From Acidobacteriota bacterium (GTDB lineage Bacteria; Acidobacteriota; Blastocatellia; Pyrinomonadales; Pyrinomonadaceae), in contig JAHBSK010000003.1 of assembly GCA_019639175.1 (NCBI GenBank), positions 372,001 through 436,000 on the forward strand: a stretch of DNA of 64,000 nt. The letters are read 5' to 3'. Below the pieces are notes generated by a model. It did no database searches, was not told where the DNA came from, and was given only the letters and a program-made list of their open reading frames with translations. A program made the position numbers and the translations under genes. Shown here one piece after another: positions 53,349 through 62,773 of this stretch. The stretch's first letter is position 1. Each line of letters opens with the position of its first letter.

Positions 53349-55463
53349 ATGGCACTGACGCGCATCGAACTCGAACCCACGCCTCAGACCCTTTCACTTG
53401 AAAGAAAGATCCAGATGCACGAGGCCCGCGAGGGCATCATAGAACGCCTTGCCCGCGACCTGCCTGAAAGCATAGATCTTCAGCGTTTTCTGAACGTGGT
53501 CGTTTCCGAACTCGGGCGGATGCTGGAGGCGGACCGCTGCGACGTGCTGCAGATCAGCGAGGGGAAAGAGCTTCGCATCAGCCACGAATGGCGGCGGAGC
53601 GAAGAGATACCGTCCAGTAAAGGAACGGTCATACCGATAGACGCAAAACGCCTTTCCGAACAGTTTGACATCTCGCGGCCGATACAGATAAACGACACAT
53701 CAACGGCAAAAGACCCGACTCTGAAATTTTTTGCAAAGGCTCTGGAAACGCGTTCGCTTTTGATAATTCCCATCAGCCTGAGCGGGAACGTCATCGGCCT
53801 GATCGGGCTGCACGACACGACAAAACCGCGCGAATGGCTGGCCGAGGAGGTTCAGTTTCTGGAATCGATAGCTCAGCAGCTTGCCATCGGGTATCAATAC
53901 ACAAACCTTTACGTCGCCCAGCAGCAGGAGGCCCGGCGGACGACCGCTTTGCTGGAAATAGCCAACACGCTTAATTCACATTCGGATTTCAACGAGGTCT
54001 CGGAACAGGCCGTTGAACGCGCGGTCAACCTTGTCGGTGCGGACTACGGAGCTCTCGGCGTTTTGGACAACACTGGCAAGCGCATCTCGCTTGCTGCATT
54101 CAAAGCTGCCGAAGGCATAACGCCGGGACGCCTGCTGAAAATGGTTGAATCTCACGGTAAATCGCTGAACATAGACACCTTTGCGGTCGTGGCGGAGCTT
54201 ATCCGTGACGGAAAGACGATGCCGGTCACAGAATCGCAGCTTCCGCTGGCGATCCGCCTGATATTCAACAAAACGCTCGGCGGCAAGGCAGCCTTGCTGA
54301 CGCCGGTAAGGGTCGGCGGAACGACGTTCGGCCTGCTCGGTTTTGTCTGGGGACGCGAACTGGTCTTTGAGGAACACGACATCGCGTTGGTTGAGGGCAT
54401 TGCCGACCAGATAGGAACCGCGCTTGAACGCGATCAGCTTTCAGCCGAGGTGATGCGGCTGAAAACCGAATTGAATCAGCGGCAAAGTGCGATCATCGGA
54501 CAAGCGCCGGCGATCCGCAGAGCAACTGAACTGGCATTGAATGTTGCCGATGCCAATACGACCGTGCTGATACAGGGCGAATCAGGCACGGGCAAGGAGC
54601 TGCTCGCTAACCTGATCCATCTCAATTCGGGCCGGGGAAACAAACCGTATGTAAAGATAAACTGCGGAGCGATACCGGAAACGCTGATCGAGGCGGAGCT
54701 TTTCGGCCACGAAAAAGGCGCCTTCACCGACGCACGCAACCGGCGCCGCGGACGCTTTGAAGAAGCTGACGGCGGCACGCTCTTTCTGGACGAGATAGGC
54801 GAAATGCCGATGCAGGCGCAGGTAAAACTGCTCCGCGTTCTGCAGGACGGCGAACTGACACGCATCGGCGGCAATTCGGTCATCAAAACGGACGTTCGCG
54901 TGATCGCCGCCAGCAATGTCGATCTGGAACAGGCGGTTCAGAACGGGCGTTTTCGAAGCGATCTTTATTATCGCCTCTCCGTATTTCCGATAAGGATACC
55001 GCCGCTCCGCGAACGCGTGGAGGACATTCATCCGCTGGTCTTCTTTTTTCTGGAACGATATAAGGAAAAGACCGGACGGTTTATTCCCGGCATCTCTCGC
55101 GACGCCCTGCGAGCGCTTGTAAGTTACGAATGGCCGGGCAACGTCCGCGAGCTTGAGAACGCGATAGAACGCGCCGTCATTATTGCCTCAGGGCGGCAGA
55201 TAGAATTGGAAGATCTGCCCGAGGCAATAACGCGCCGCTCTTTTATTCAGGCAGCAGAAACCCGGCGCGAACGCGCCGGTGCAGCGGCGGCTGGAGAATT
55301 GATCGGGCTTGAGATAGAACTGCCGTCAACGATGGACGACGTTGAGCGCCGGATCATCGAGGCCACGCTTGATTATACCGAGGGAGACAAGTCGAACGCT
55401 GCCCGCCTGCTGGGCATCGGCCGCAAGACGCTTTACCGCAAGCTGGAGCAGTATGAAATGTGA
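53349..55463 (+). CDS. Sigma-54-type transcriptional activator with two GAF domains
   Basis: The 704-residue protein has GAF domains at about 30-185 and 200-365. The AAA+ domain (380-620) has Walker A GESGTGKE (410-417), Walker B TLFLDE and the sensor loop. The GAFTGA loop that touches sigma-54 reads GAFTDA (457-462). A Fis-type HTH ends the protein (NAARLLGIGRKTLYRKLEQY). There is no receiver domain, so the GAF domains probably sense a small ligand. It may work with RpoN promoters, though the loop change is unusual. Confidence 0.93.
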   Translation: MALTRIELEPTPQTLSLERKIQMHEAREGIIERLARDLPESIDLQRFLNVVVSELGRMLEADRCDVLQISEGKELRISHEWRRSEEIPSSKGTVIPIDAKRLSEQFDISRPIQINDTSTAKDPTLKFFAKALETRSLLIIPISLSGNVIGLIGLHDTTKPREWLAEEVQFLESIAQQLAIGYQYTNLYVAQQQEARRTTALLEIANTLNSHSDFNEVSEQAVERAVNLVGADYGALGVLDNTGKRISLAAFKAAEGITPGRLLKMVESHGKSLNIDTFAVVAELIRDGKTMPVTESQLPLAIRLIFNKTLGGKAALLTPVRVGGTTFGLLGFVWGRELVFEEHDIALVEGIADQIGTALERDQLSAEVMRLKTELNQRQSAIIGQAPAIRRATELALNVADANTTVLIQGESGTGKELLANLIHLNSGRGNKPYVKINCGAIPETLIEAELFGHEKGAFTDARNRRRGRFEEADGGTLFLDEIGEMPMQAQVKLLRVLQDGELTRIGGNSVIKTDVRVIAASNVDLEQAVQNGRFRSDLYYRLSVFPIRIPPLRERVEDIHPLVFFFLERYKEKTGRFIPGISRDALRALVSYEWPGNVRELENAIERAVIIASGRQIELEDLPEAITRRSFIQAAETRRERAGAAAAGELIGLEIELPSTMDDVERRIIEATLDYTEGDKSNAARLLGIGRKTLYRKLEQYEM

Positions 55464-55569
55464 CGGCGGCGGGCCTCTCGAAAAAAGATTTGCGAACAGG
55501 GCCTGAACTCCTGTATCTTTAAGAGGTAACGGAAAAGTCCTGGAACATCGGGCTTTGCCAACCGATCCT

Positions 55570-55812
55570 ATGAGTATTTCGGCTGTAAATGTGCAACCGC
55601 TTGCGGTGGATGTGATGTGCACGGATGACGCCTTGCGGGTCGCCCTTGCGGACGGCAGGGCTATCTCCGTTCCGCTGGACTGGTTTCCCCGGCTCGAATA
55701 CGCATCGCAGAAAGAGCTGAAGAACTGGCGGCTTATCGGCGGCGGCCTCGGCATCCGATGGGAATCATTGGACGCCGACGTGTCGATCGAAAATCTTCTT
55801 CGCGTACGCTAG
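55570..55812 (+). CDS. DUF2442 family protein
   Basis: The 80-residue protein has the DUF2442 core: LRVALADGRAISVPLDWFPR then LEYASQKELKNWRLIGGGLG and SIENLLRVR. The ATG at 55570 was preferred to the TTG at 55555. No ribosome site is obvious. The function is unknown; many members sit next to toxin or nuclease genes, but here the neighbours are regulators. Confidence 0.82.
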   Translation: MSISAVNVQPLAVDVMCTDDALRVALADGRAISVPLDWFPRLEYASQKELKNWRLIGGGLGIRWESLDADVSIENLLRVR

Positions 55813-55908
55813 CATCTCCATCCATTCGTAAAAAGCGCTTTTCCGCTCGGGTTGACCAAAGCGGTTTACTTTTTGCGCCCGTTTTCGGCTACAATAGCCC
55901 GAAAGACG

Positions 55909-56613
55909 ATGAAAAAATTCCTGACAGCAGAATGGCTCGACCTGATAATGGCAAATTATGAGGTCGATCCGGCTTTGCTGGCGTCGCGCGTTCCTGCCGG
56001 AACCTCGCTTGACCTGCACGAAGGGCGTTGTTTTGTAAGCCTTGTCGGGTTTATGTTTCTGGACACGCGCGTACTCGATTTCCTCGTTCCCTTTCACGTA
56101 AATTTTGAAGAGGTAAATCTAAGGTTTTATGTAAAACGTGAAACCGATGACGAGATCCGTCGCGGTGTTGTATTCGTAAAGGAGATCGTACCCAAAGCGG
56201 CCATCGCCATGATCGCAAGAACGCTCTACGGCGAGCCTTACGAACGCTGGCGGATGTCGCATCTTCGCGATGCGCTCCATGTCGGCTATTCCTGGGAAAA
56301 GGGAAACTGCTCCAACTCTGTCAGCGTCGAAAGCGGCAAGAACCTTGGTGTTCCCGCTGACGGTTCGCACGAGGAATTTATCATCGAACACTATTGGGGC
56401 TACACAAAACGCGGCGAGAAACGCACCGACGAATACAAGGTCGAGCATCCGAAATGGGAACTTTTTGAGGCGGGAAACCCGCACATCGACGTTGACTTCG
56501 GCTGTACTTACGGAAATGAATTCGAGTTTCTAAACAACCAAAAACCTTACTCGGTCGTGCTGGCAAAAGGTTCGGAAATAGCGGTTTATAAAGGAAAAAC
56601 TATAAACTTATAA
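55909..56613 (+). CDS. DUF2071/YqjF-family protein
   Basis: The 234-residue protein starts MKKFLTAEWLDLIMANYEVD and contains the typical DUF2071 stretch NFEEVNLRFYVKRETDDEIR and GVVFVKEIVPKAAIAMIART. The family has a beta-barrel fold resembling acetoacetate decarboxylase and has no known reaction. The start was set at 55909, where the family begins; the ATG is 3 bp past GAAAGACG. Confidence 0.88.
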   Translation: MKKFLTAEWLDLIMANYEVDPALLASRVPAGTSLDLHEGRCFVSLVGFMFLDTRVLDFLVPFHVNFEEVNLRFYVKRETDDEIRRGVVFVKEIVPKAAIAMIARTLYGEPYERWRMSHLRDALHVGYSWEKGNCSNSVSVESGKNLGVPADGSHEEFIIEHYWGYTKRGEKRTDEYKVEHPKWELFEAGNPHIDVDFGCTYGNEFEFLNNQKPYSVVLAKGSEIAVYKGKTINL

Positions 56614-56625
56614 CTTAACAACTAA

Positions 56626-56657
56626 GAACTGTTAGGAATGTCCCGTCTTCTTTACTA
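56626..56657. repeat. Short inverted repeat before folA
   Basis: AACTGTTAG and CTAACAGTT form a 9-bp perfect stem separated by about 20 nt, followed by more AACAGTT/TTACAGTT motifs up to 56690. It may end the DUF2071 transcript or attenuate folA. Confidence 0.45.
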
Positions 56658-56696
56658 ACAGTTCAAAGTTTTTAAGTTTACAGTTAGCAGTTGATT

Positions 56697-57185
56697 ATGG
56701 CGATCATCGGCATTGTTGCTATTGCAAAAAATTATGCCATCGGTAAGGACGAAAAACTGCCGTGGCATTATTCGTCTGATCTTAAGTTCTTCAAACAAAC
56801 GACGACAGGCAATGCCATCGTCATGGGCTTTAACACATGGAAGTCGCTTGGGCGGCCTCTGCCGAACCGTCTGAACATCGTTTTGAGCCGCAGCGGCAAT
56901 ATCGAACCTCGGCCCGGCGTTTTGCTGACAAGAAGCAAGGAAGAAGTGCTGGAACTTTCCCGTTATCTGAAAGGCGATGTGTTCATCATCGGCGGCGCAA
57001 GAACATTTGAAACATTTGCCGACGTGATCGAAAAATGGATCGTGACCGAGATACCCGAAACGGTCGAGGATGCTGACGTTTTTATGCCCGGGGATTTTCT
57101 GAATGCTTTCGAGACTGTCGATTCCCTCGATCTCGGAGACGGCCTGTTGGTAAAAACATTTCACCGCAAGGCCGTTTTGATGTAG
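56697..57185 (+). CDS. folA: Dihydrofolate reductase
   Basis: The 162-residue enzyme reduces dihydrofolate with NADPH. It starts MAIIGIVAIAKNYAIGKDEK and has LPWHYSSDLKFFKQTT, VMGFNTWKSLGRPLPNR and the closing IIGGARTFETF. The trimethoprim-binding Trp/Phe positions look normal. Length is normal. The TTG 6 bp upstream is a less likely start. It is followed 34 bp later by a DUF962 gene. Confidence 0.95.
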   Translation: MAIIGIVAIAKNYAIGKDEKLPWHYSSDLKFFKQTTTGNAIVMGFNTWKSLGRPLPNRLNIVLSRSGNIEPRPGVLLTRSKEEVLELSRYLKGDVFIIGGARTFETFADVIEKWIVTEIPETVEDADVFMPGDFLNAFETVDSLDLGDGLLVKTFHRKAVLM

Positions 57186-57219
57186 AATCTTCGGCAAAGA
57201 CATAAGGAGGACGATCATT

Positions 57220-57522
57220 ATGATGGGCGGAAGATCTTGGGACGATTGGATCGAGGAATATGCGGAAAGTCACCAGCATCCGGTCAACCGTTTGACCCAC
57301 AGCTTTGGCATACCGATGATCGCGTTGTCGATATTGATGGTGCCGTTCTGCTTTTTTGTCAGCAATCTCTGGATGATAGCGTTGGGCTTGTTCGTCATCG
57401 GTTGGGTCTTACAGTTCATCGGACATCATTTCGAAGGCAAGCCGCCGGAGTTTTTCAAGGACTGGCGATTTCTTTTTGTCGGCCTGCGGTGGTGGTTCAA
57501 GAAAGTTGTCGGCGTAAAGTGA
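57220..57522 (+). CDS. DUF962/Mpo1-like membrane protein
   Basis: The 100-residue protein has two or three transmembrane helices and the family signature WIEEYAESHQHPVNRLTHSF and GIPMIALSILMVPFCFFVSN, then FIGHHFEGKPPEFFKDWRFL. Yeast Mpo1 is an alpha-oxidising dioxygenase using these His residues; the bacterial role is unknown. The ATG has AAGGAGG 9 nt upstream, the best ribosome site in this region. Confidence 0.87.
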   Translation: MMGGRSWDDWIEEYAESHQHPVNRLTHSFGIPMIALSILMVPFCFFVSNLWMIALGLFVIGWVLQFIGHHFEGKPPEFFKDWRFLFVGLRWWFKKVVGVK

Positions 57523-57547
57523 TCCTGGCCATTTATTTGAACAGTTG

Positions 57548-57691
57548 ATGAGGATGTCTGAGAAGTCATTTTCTGTGTCTTTTTTCTGTGAATTTTGTGG
57601 TAGTGATCTTGTAGATCCAAGAAATACCACAGAATCCACAGACATAAAACCGATATACACAGATCAGATTCGACTTTTCAGACATCCTCAT
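57548..57691. repeat. MITE-like nested inverted repeat
   Basis: The outer arms (57548-57567 and 57672-57691) match in 19 of 20 positions (ATGAGGATGTCTGAxAAGTC). Inner arms (about 57585-57602 and 57625-57643) also pair, with two mismatches, around TGTGGTA/TACCACA. The whole element, about 144 bp, could fold into one long hairpin. It ends 17 bp before the FGGY start codon. No reading frame is inside. Confidence 0.8.
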
Positions 57692-57708
57692 TTTTCTATT
57701 TAACTGCA

Positions 57709-59058
57709 TTGGAAAAGACATTTATTCTCGGGTTGGACATCGGCTCTTCGAGCGTTCGCGGGGCATTGTTTGACGCGCGCGGGGCGGTGATGAAAAAGAC
57801 ACTTGTGCGCGAGGAAATCCGTCTCCGGGCATCAGGCCGTGGCGGTTCGGAAGCCGATGCTGATGCGACGCTGAAACTTGTCATTAAGGCTATTGACGAC
57901 ATTTTGGAATGTTCAACCGACATCAAAGGAGACATTACACATATTGCTTCCTGCACGTATTGGCACAGCCTGATGGGTGTTGATGTAAAAGGCAAACCGA
58001 CATCACCGATCTACGGCTGGGCCGATACGCAGAGCCGCGAATACACACCCGTTTTGAAAAAACGATTCGATGAAACGGCTGTGCATGACCGCACAGGAGC
58101 GCATTTTCATTCGAGCTTTTGGCCGGCAAAACTGCTGTGGCTGAGAAAGGAATCTCCCGACGTTTGGGCAAAAACGGCCAGATGGCTTTCATTCTCTGAT
58201 TATTTAACTCTGCGCCTCTGCGCCTCTGCGGTAACAAGTATTTCCATGGCTTCCGGGACGGGAATTTTTGATATTCGTTTGTGTGATTGGGATACAGAGT
58301 TGCTTCGGTATCTGAAAATAAAACGAACTTCATTGCCGGAGATAACCAAAAACGATGCAGACACGCTGCCTCTGCTGCCGAAATGGCAAAAACGCTGGCC
58401 GCGATTAAAGAACACACGCTTTTTTCCGCCTGTTGCCGACGGCGCGGCGAATAATATCGGGTCGGGATGCGTCACCAAAGAAAAGGCCGCGCTGATGATC
58501 GGCACGAGCGGCGCGATGCGCGTTGTTTACACCGGCGAACCGCCGAAGCACATTCCGCAAGGGCTGTGGTGCTATCGCGTTGACCGAACGCGCGTTATCG
58601 TCGGCGGGGCGCTGTCTGACGGCGGTGGGCTTTATGATTGGCTGAAACGAAACCTTCGCATTGACCTCACGGACGAGCAGATCGGCCGTGAGGTAATGAG
58701 CCGAGGCTCCGAAGCGAACGGCATCACATTTCTTCCATTCCTAGCCGGCGAACGCAGCACGGGCTATAACGAAACCGCGGCCGGATCCATTGTCGGCCTG
58801 AAAATGTCGCATGACGCAATAGACATCCTGCAAGCTGCAATGGAATCGGTGGCAGAAAGGTTTGCAGATATTTTCACGCGTCTGCAAACCGTGTGTCCCG
58901 TGGAAAAGATCGTCGCCTCCGGCGGCGCGCTTGAAAATTCCCCCATCTGGCGGCAGATGATAGCGGACGCACTGGGCCGCGATATAGAGATTTCCGTCGA
59001 GCCGGAAGCATCTTTACGGGGAGCGATCTTGCTTCTGTGCCGTAATGTATCTTCTTGA
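57709..59058 (+). CDS. FGGY-family carbohydrate kinase
   Basis: The 449-residue protein has the FGGY ATP/substrate motifs FILGLDIGSSSVRGALFD, SDYLTLRLCASAVTSISMAS, GTSGAMRVV and a C-terminal VASGGALENSPIWRQMIADA. It is close to the gluconate/xylulose kinase branch. It would phosphorylate a sugar or polyol in the cytoplasm. The start is TTG at 57709, with no ribosome site, just after the MITE-like element. A CTCTGCGCCTCTGCGCCTCT repeat at about 58207-58230 lies in the frame. Confidence 0.87.
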   Translation: MEKTFILGLDIGSSSVRGALFDARGAVMKKTLVREEIRLRASGRGGSEADADATLKLVIKAIDDILECSTDIKGDITHIASCTYWHSLMGVDVKGKPTSPIYGWADTQSREYTPVLKKRFDETAVHDRTGAHFHSSFWPAKLLWLRKESPDVWAKTARWLSFSDYLTLRLCASAVTSISMASGTGIFDIRLCDWDTELLRYLKIKRTSLPEITKNDADTLPLLPKWQKRWPRLKNTRFFPPVADGAANNIGSGCVTKEKAALMIGTSGAMRVVYTGEPPKHIPQGLWCYRVDRTRVIVGGALSDGGGLYDWLKRNLRIDLTDEQIGREVMSRGSEANGITFLPFLAGERSTGYNETAAGSIVGLKMSHDAIDILQAAMESVAERFADIFTRLQTVCPVEKIVASGGALENSPIWRQMIADALGRDIEISVEPEASLRGAILLLCRNVSS

Positions 59059-59117
59059 TAAATATAGAACTCAGTGCTATAGTAAATGATGTAAAAGGCG
59101 ATCAGGGGCAAGCCTGT

Positions 59118-59492
59118 ATGAGGATCTTCAAAAACAAATGGTTTGCCAAATTCGCCGGAAAGGAAGGGATCAGCGATAAAAAGCTGATCCAGGCAGTAAG
59201 AGACGCTGAAGCCGGCTTGATCGATGCCGATTATGGCGGCGGGGTTATCAAACAAAGAATTGCCCGGACAAATAAAGGCAAGTCGGGCGGTTATAGAGCG
59301 GTCATACTTTATCGGAGCGGTGACAAGGCTTTCTTTGTCTATGGGTATTCCAAGAAGGATCAGGGCAATATCAGCGATGAAGAAGAGAACTACTTCAAGA
59401 AACTGGCAAAATTAACTCTGGCCATGAACGATAAGGAATTGGAGGATTTGCTCAAAGAAGGCATTTACAAGGAGGTAAACGGAAATGACTAA
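59118..59492 (+). CDS. RelE/ParE-superfamily toxin (HigB2-like)
   Basis: The 124-residue protein starts MRIFKNKWFAKFAGKEGISD and contains LIQAVRDAEAGLIDADYGGG, VIKQRIARTNKGKSGGYRAV and FFVYGYSKKDQGNIS, which match the PF06296-type RelE toxins. These are ribosome-dependent mRNases. The start has AGGGGC 9 nt upstream. Its stop overlaps the antitoxin start by 8 bp. Weak dyad TATAG/CTATA around 59065 may be the operator. Confidence 0.86.
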   Translation: MRIFKNKWFAKFAGKEGISDKKLIQAVRDAEAGLIDADYGGGVIKQRIARTNKGKSGGYRAVILYRSGDKAFFVYGYSKKDQGNISDEEENYFKKLAKLTLAMNDKELEDLLKEGIYKEVNGND

Positions 59493-59808
59493 AAACCGAA
59501 CATACAAAAGCGAAGCAATGGCCGCCATTCACGAAACGGCCGTTGGAATGTTCAAGGCTGGCGTTATCGACAAGCAGACCTTGCGTGAGTTCGATGAAGG
59601 GTGCCTTACCCCTATCCATGAATTCAGCGCCGAAGAGATCAGAGCTTTGCGCGAACGCGAAGAAGTTAGCCAAACTGTCTTTGCCCGCTATATTGGTGTG
59701 ACAAAGGATTCCATCAGCCAATGGGAACGCGGCAAAAAACGTCCCGCCGGAGCCTCGCTCAAGCTTCTTTCGCTCATCGAGCGCAAAGGGTTGGCCGCTA
59801 TCGCATAA
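59485..59808 (+). CDS. HTH antitoxin of the RelE-type pair
   Basis: The 107-residue protein has a helix-turn-helix at about 55-95 (ALREREEVSQTVFARYIGVT then KDSISQWERGKKRPAGASLK) and an N-terminal toxin-binding helix region (AMAAIHETAVGMFKAGVIDK). This is the HigA2/Xre antitoxin plan. It is co-transcribed with the toxin; autoregulation is expected. Confidence 0.88.
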   Translation: MTKNRTYKSEAMAAIHETAVGMFKAGVIDKQTLREFDEGCLTPIHEFSAEEIRALREREEVSQTVFARYIGVTKDSISQWERGKKRPAGASLKLLSLIERKGLAAIA

Positions 59809-60018
59809 AAAGAGCCGGATCAAAAAGCCAACCTTATTCTTCCTTCTCCTACCGGCAGGCATCTTTAAGCTGCGCGGTTTTGCTTGCACTCGAAACTACT
59901 GGCAAAATAGAAGTCATTAACAGTTCCGGTACAGGCTCAAAAGGTCCATAAGTCTTATAGGTCTTATGAGGCCTATTTAAAGTTTTAAGCGACACTAATT
60001 TCACTACAACAAGATCTC

Positions 60019-62058
60019 ATGACAACTGCAGCCAGATCAAAGAAAACAACCGACATCGACCAGCTTTGTATAAACACGATCCGCACGCTTTCGCTTGATG
60101 CGATACAGAAGGCGAATTCGGGGCATCCGGGACTTCCGCTCGGTATGGCGCCGACGGCGTATGTGCTTTGGACAAAATTTTTGCGGCACAACCCGAAAGA
60201 TCCGAAATGGTTCAACCGCGACCGCTTTCTATTGAGCGCCGGGCATGGTTCGATGCTGCTTTACAGCTTGCTGTATCTGACGGGTTATGGCCTTTCGCTT
60301 GATGAGATCAAAAAATTCAGACAGCTTCATTCAAAGACGCCGGGACATCCTGAGAATATTTTGACAGCGGGTGTGGAGGTCACGACCGGGCCGCTCGGCC
60401 AGGGTTTTGCCAATGGTGTCGGCATGGCGATAGCTGAAGCTCACCTAGCTGCTAGATTCAACAAACCCGGACACAAGATCATTGACAACTATATCTACGC
60501 GATAGTTTCTGATGGCGACCTGATGGAAGGCGTCAGTTACGAGGCCGCGTCTCTGGCCGGACATCTGAAGCTGGCAAACCTGATCTATTTATACGACGAC
60601 AACCGGATAACCATTGACGGTTCGACCGATCTGGCGTTTACCGAAGATGTGACAAAGCGTTTTGAGGCTGCGGGTTGGGCCGTTTTGGAAGTTGCCGACG
60701 GCAACGACCTGAAGGCCATCGAGAACGCAATAAAAGCGGCTCAAAAGATAAAGGACAAGCCAAAACTGATTCGCATAAAGACCATCATCGGGTTTGGTAT
60801 GCCAAAGCAAGGCACGTCAAAAGCACATTCGGACGCTCCGGGCATTGACGCTGTGAAAGAGACCAAACGAAACCTCGGCTGGCCCGAAAATAAGGAATTC
60901 TTTGTCCCGAAAGAAGCTCTTGCTCATTTTCGCACTGCCGTAAAAAAAGGCGCGTTGCTTGAAAAGGAATGGAACGCGGCGTTCAAAAAATACGAAAAAG
61001 CGTTTCCGGAACTTGCCGCGGAATTAAAAGGCCGCATCGCCGGCGAACTGCCCGCCGGATGGGAAAAGGCTTTGCCGAGCTTTGCAAAAATTGACGCCAA
61101 GGCGACGCGGGCATACAGCGGCGAAGTGATAAATGCCATTGCCGACACTGTTCCGCAACTGCTTGGCGGTTCGGCTGACCTGACGCCGTCAAACAACACA
61201 TTTATAAAGGATTCGGCGGACATTCAGGCAGGCCGATACGGCGGCCGCAACGTCCATTACGGCATTCGCGAACACGCAATGGGTTCTGTCATGAACGGAA
61301 TGGCGCTGTTTGGCGGCATCATTCCCTTTGCCGGAACGTTCCAGACGTTCTCTGACTATATGCGGCCCGCGATACGCCTGGCGGCGTTGTCGGACATTCA
61401 GGTGCTTTTTGTTTTCACCCACGATTCCATCGGTCTGGGCGAGGACGGTCCGACGCATCAATCGGTCGAACACCTTGCGGCGTTACGCGCGATCCCAAAC
61501 ATCGCGGTCATTCGTCCGGCTGACGCCCACGAGGTGCGCGAAGCCTGGCGTGCGGCGCTGAAACGAACAAAGGCGCCGACCGCTTTTGCTTTGTCTCGTC
61601 AAAAGGTTGCCTTGATCGACCGCAAAAAATTTGCCAACGCAAGCGGCCTGCACAAAGGCGCTTATGTACTGGCCGAAGCCGAGGATAAAGCGGGCAAAAA
61701 GGCCGAGCCGAAACTGATATTGATAGCAACCGGTTCCGAGGTTGGGTTGGCGATGGAAGCTCGCGAAAAACTAAACAGATCAGGAACACCGACCCGCGTG
61801 GTTTCGATGCCGTCCTGGGAATTTTTTGACGAGCAGACGCAAAAATATAAGGACAGCGTTCTGCCGCCTGCGGTAAAGGCACGCCTAGCCATCGAAGCCG
61901 GCGTTTCGCAGGGTTGGCATAAATACACTGGCGACCACGGCGACACACTCACCGTCGATAAATTTGGCACATCCGCCCCCGCCGAAGATGTATTCAAGGA
62001 TTACGGATTTACGGTAGAGAATGTAATAAGGAAAACGAAAAAACTTATTAAGGTGTGA
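60019..62058 (+). CDS. tkt: Transketolase
   Basis: The 679-residue TPP enzyme moves two-carbon units in the pentose phosphate pathway. The first TPP part has [17 protein letters not shown] and [14 protein letters not shown], the metal-binding site GDGDLM-like [18 protein letters not shown], and the second part [20 protein letters not shown]. The C-terminal domain ends [11 protein letters not shown]. Length is normal for the family. It converges with VapC, overlapping by 11 bp. Confidence 0.97.
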   Translation: MTTAARSKKTTDIDQLCINTIRTLSLDAIQKANSGHPGLPLGMAPTAYVLWTKFLRHNPKDPKWFNRDRFLLSAGHGSMLLYSLLYLTGYGLSLDEIKKFRQLHSKTPGHPENILTAGVEVTTGPLGQGFANGVGMAIAEAHLAARFNKPGHKIIDNYIYAIVSDGDLMEGVSYEAASLAGHLKLANLIYLYDDNRITIDGSTDLAFTEDVTKRFEAAGWAVLEVADGNDLKAIENAIKAAQKIKDKPKLIRIKTIIGFGMPKQGTSKAHSDAPGIDAVKETKRNLGWPENKEFFVPKEALAHFRTAVKKGALLEKEWNAAFKKYEKAFPELAAELKGRIAGELPAGWEKALPSFAKIDAKATRAYSGEVINAIADTVPQLLGGSADLTPSNNTFIKDSADIQAGRYGGRNVHYGIREHAMGSVMNGMALFGGIIPFAGTFQTFSDYMRPAIRLAALSDIQVLFVFTHDSIGLGEDGPTHQSVEHLAALRAIPNIAVIRPADAHEVREAWRAALKRTKAPTAFALSRQKVALIDRKKFANASGLHKGAYVLAEAEDKAGKKAEPKLILIATGSEVGLAMEAREKLNRSGTPTRVVSMPSWEFFDEQTQKYKDSVLPPAVKARLAIEAGVSQGWHKYTGDHGDTLTVDKFGTSAPAEDVFKDYGFTVENVIRKTKKLIKV

Positions 62059-62452
62059 TCAATTCGACCTTTGGGAAATACATGCGAAAACGTCGGGGGT
62101 CGCGGGTAAGCACACGCAGGTTTGCAACTTCTGCATGCGCACCGATGTAGAAGTCCGGCATCGGAGAAGTTTTTGAACCCCCTCGGCGTTTATATTTTAC
62201 GAACGCACGACCTGCCAAAAATGCGGCATTGTATGGAAGTGGTTCTCGCTTATAAAGGTCAAGAGGCAGGACTTTTTCTAGATCTTCAAGTTTGAGGAAC
62301 GATGCGGATATCTCAGCAAAGATGATCGGATTAACGATCAAAGCCGATTCTTCTGCCACAGATTCCAGAGCAGTTGCCGACCACTCATACCACATCTCAT
62401 CTTTCAGCAAAATATCAAATAAAACACTGCTGTCAACTAAGGTATCTTTCAA
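62048..62452 (-). CDS. vapC: VapC-type PIN-domain RNase toxin
   Basis: The 134-residue protein has the PIN acidic residues: Asp7 in [12 protein letters not shown], Glu46 in [10 protein letters not shown], Asp97 and the final cluster in [20 protein letters not shown]. Such toxins cut tRNA or rRNA. The start overlaps the antitoxin stop by 4 bp. It is convergent with transketolase. Confidence 0.88.
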   Translation of the reverse strand: MKDTLVDSSVLFDILLKDEMWYEWSATALESVAEESALIVNPIIFAEISASFLKLEDLEKVLPLDLYKREPLPYNAAFLAGRAFVKYKRRGGSKTSPMPDFYIGAHAEVANLRVLTRDPRRFRMYFPKVELITP

Positions 62453-62691
62453 TCATCACCTCGTGTTAAAGAGAGTATTTCATCTGTTGTCATTCCCTTA
62501 TCAGTCGCCTTACCTTTAAGAAGTTCAACGATACGTTTGCCACGGCCTGGTTTATTTTTTTTTGGTTTTGTCTTTACTATTTCTGCCTTGCCCTTACGGA
62601 TCACAATATCAATCTCAGTTCCGGGAAAAATTCCCAGTTTTTCCCGAACCTCTATCGGAATAGTTACTTGTCCCTTAGTCGTCACCCGCAT
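62449..62691 (-). CDS. vapB: AbrB/VapB-type antitoxin
   Basis: The 80-residue protein has an N-terminal swapped-hairpin DNA-binding domain (MRVTTKGQVTIPIEVREKLG, then PGTEIDIVIRKGKAEIV) and a flexible C-terminal part rich in Lys that wraps the toxin (KKNKPGRGKRIVELLKGKAT). It binds its own promoter through the dyad at 62695-62718. Confidence 0.92.
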   Translation of the reverse strand: MRVTTKGQVTIPIEVREKLGIFPGTEIDIVIRKGKAEIVKTKPKKNKPGRGKRIVELLKGKATDKGMTTDEILSLTRGDD

Positions 62692-62694
62692 GAA

Positions 62695-62718
62695 AGTATT
62701 ACCTCACTAAGTAATACT
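62695..62718. promoter_or_regulatory. VapBC operator dyad
   Basis: AGTATTAC (62695-62702) and GTAATACT (62711-62718) are perfect reverse complements with an 8-nt spacer, directly before the vapB ATG at 62691. AbrB-fold antitoxins bind dyads of this type. Confidence 0.7.
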
Positions 62719-62773
62719 AAGAAATGATAAGCAAAAAATCAAATTTGTATCTCAGTATGATATTCTGGCCGAA

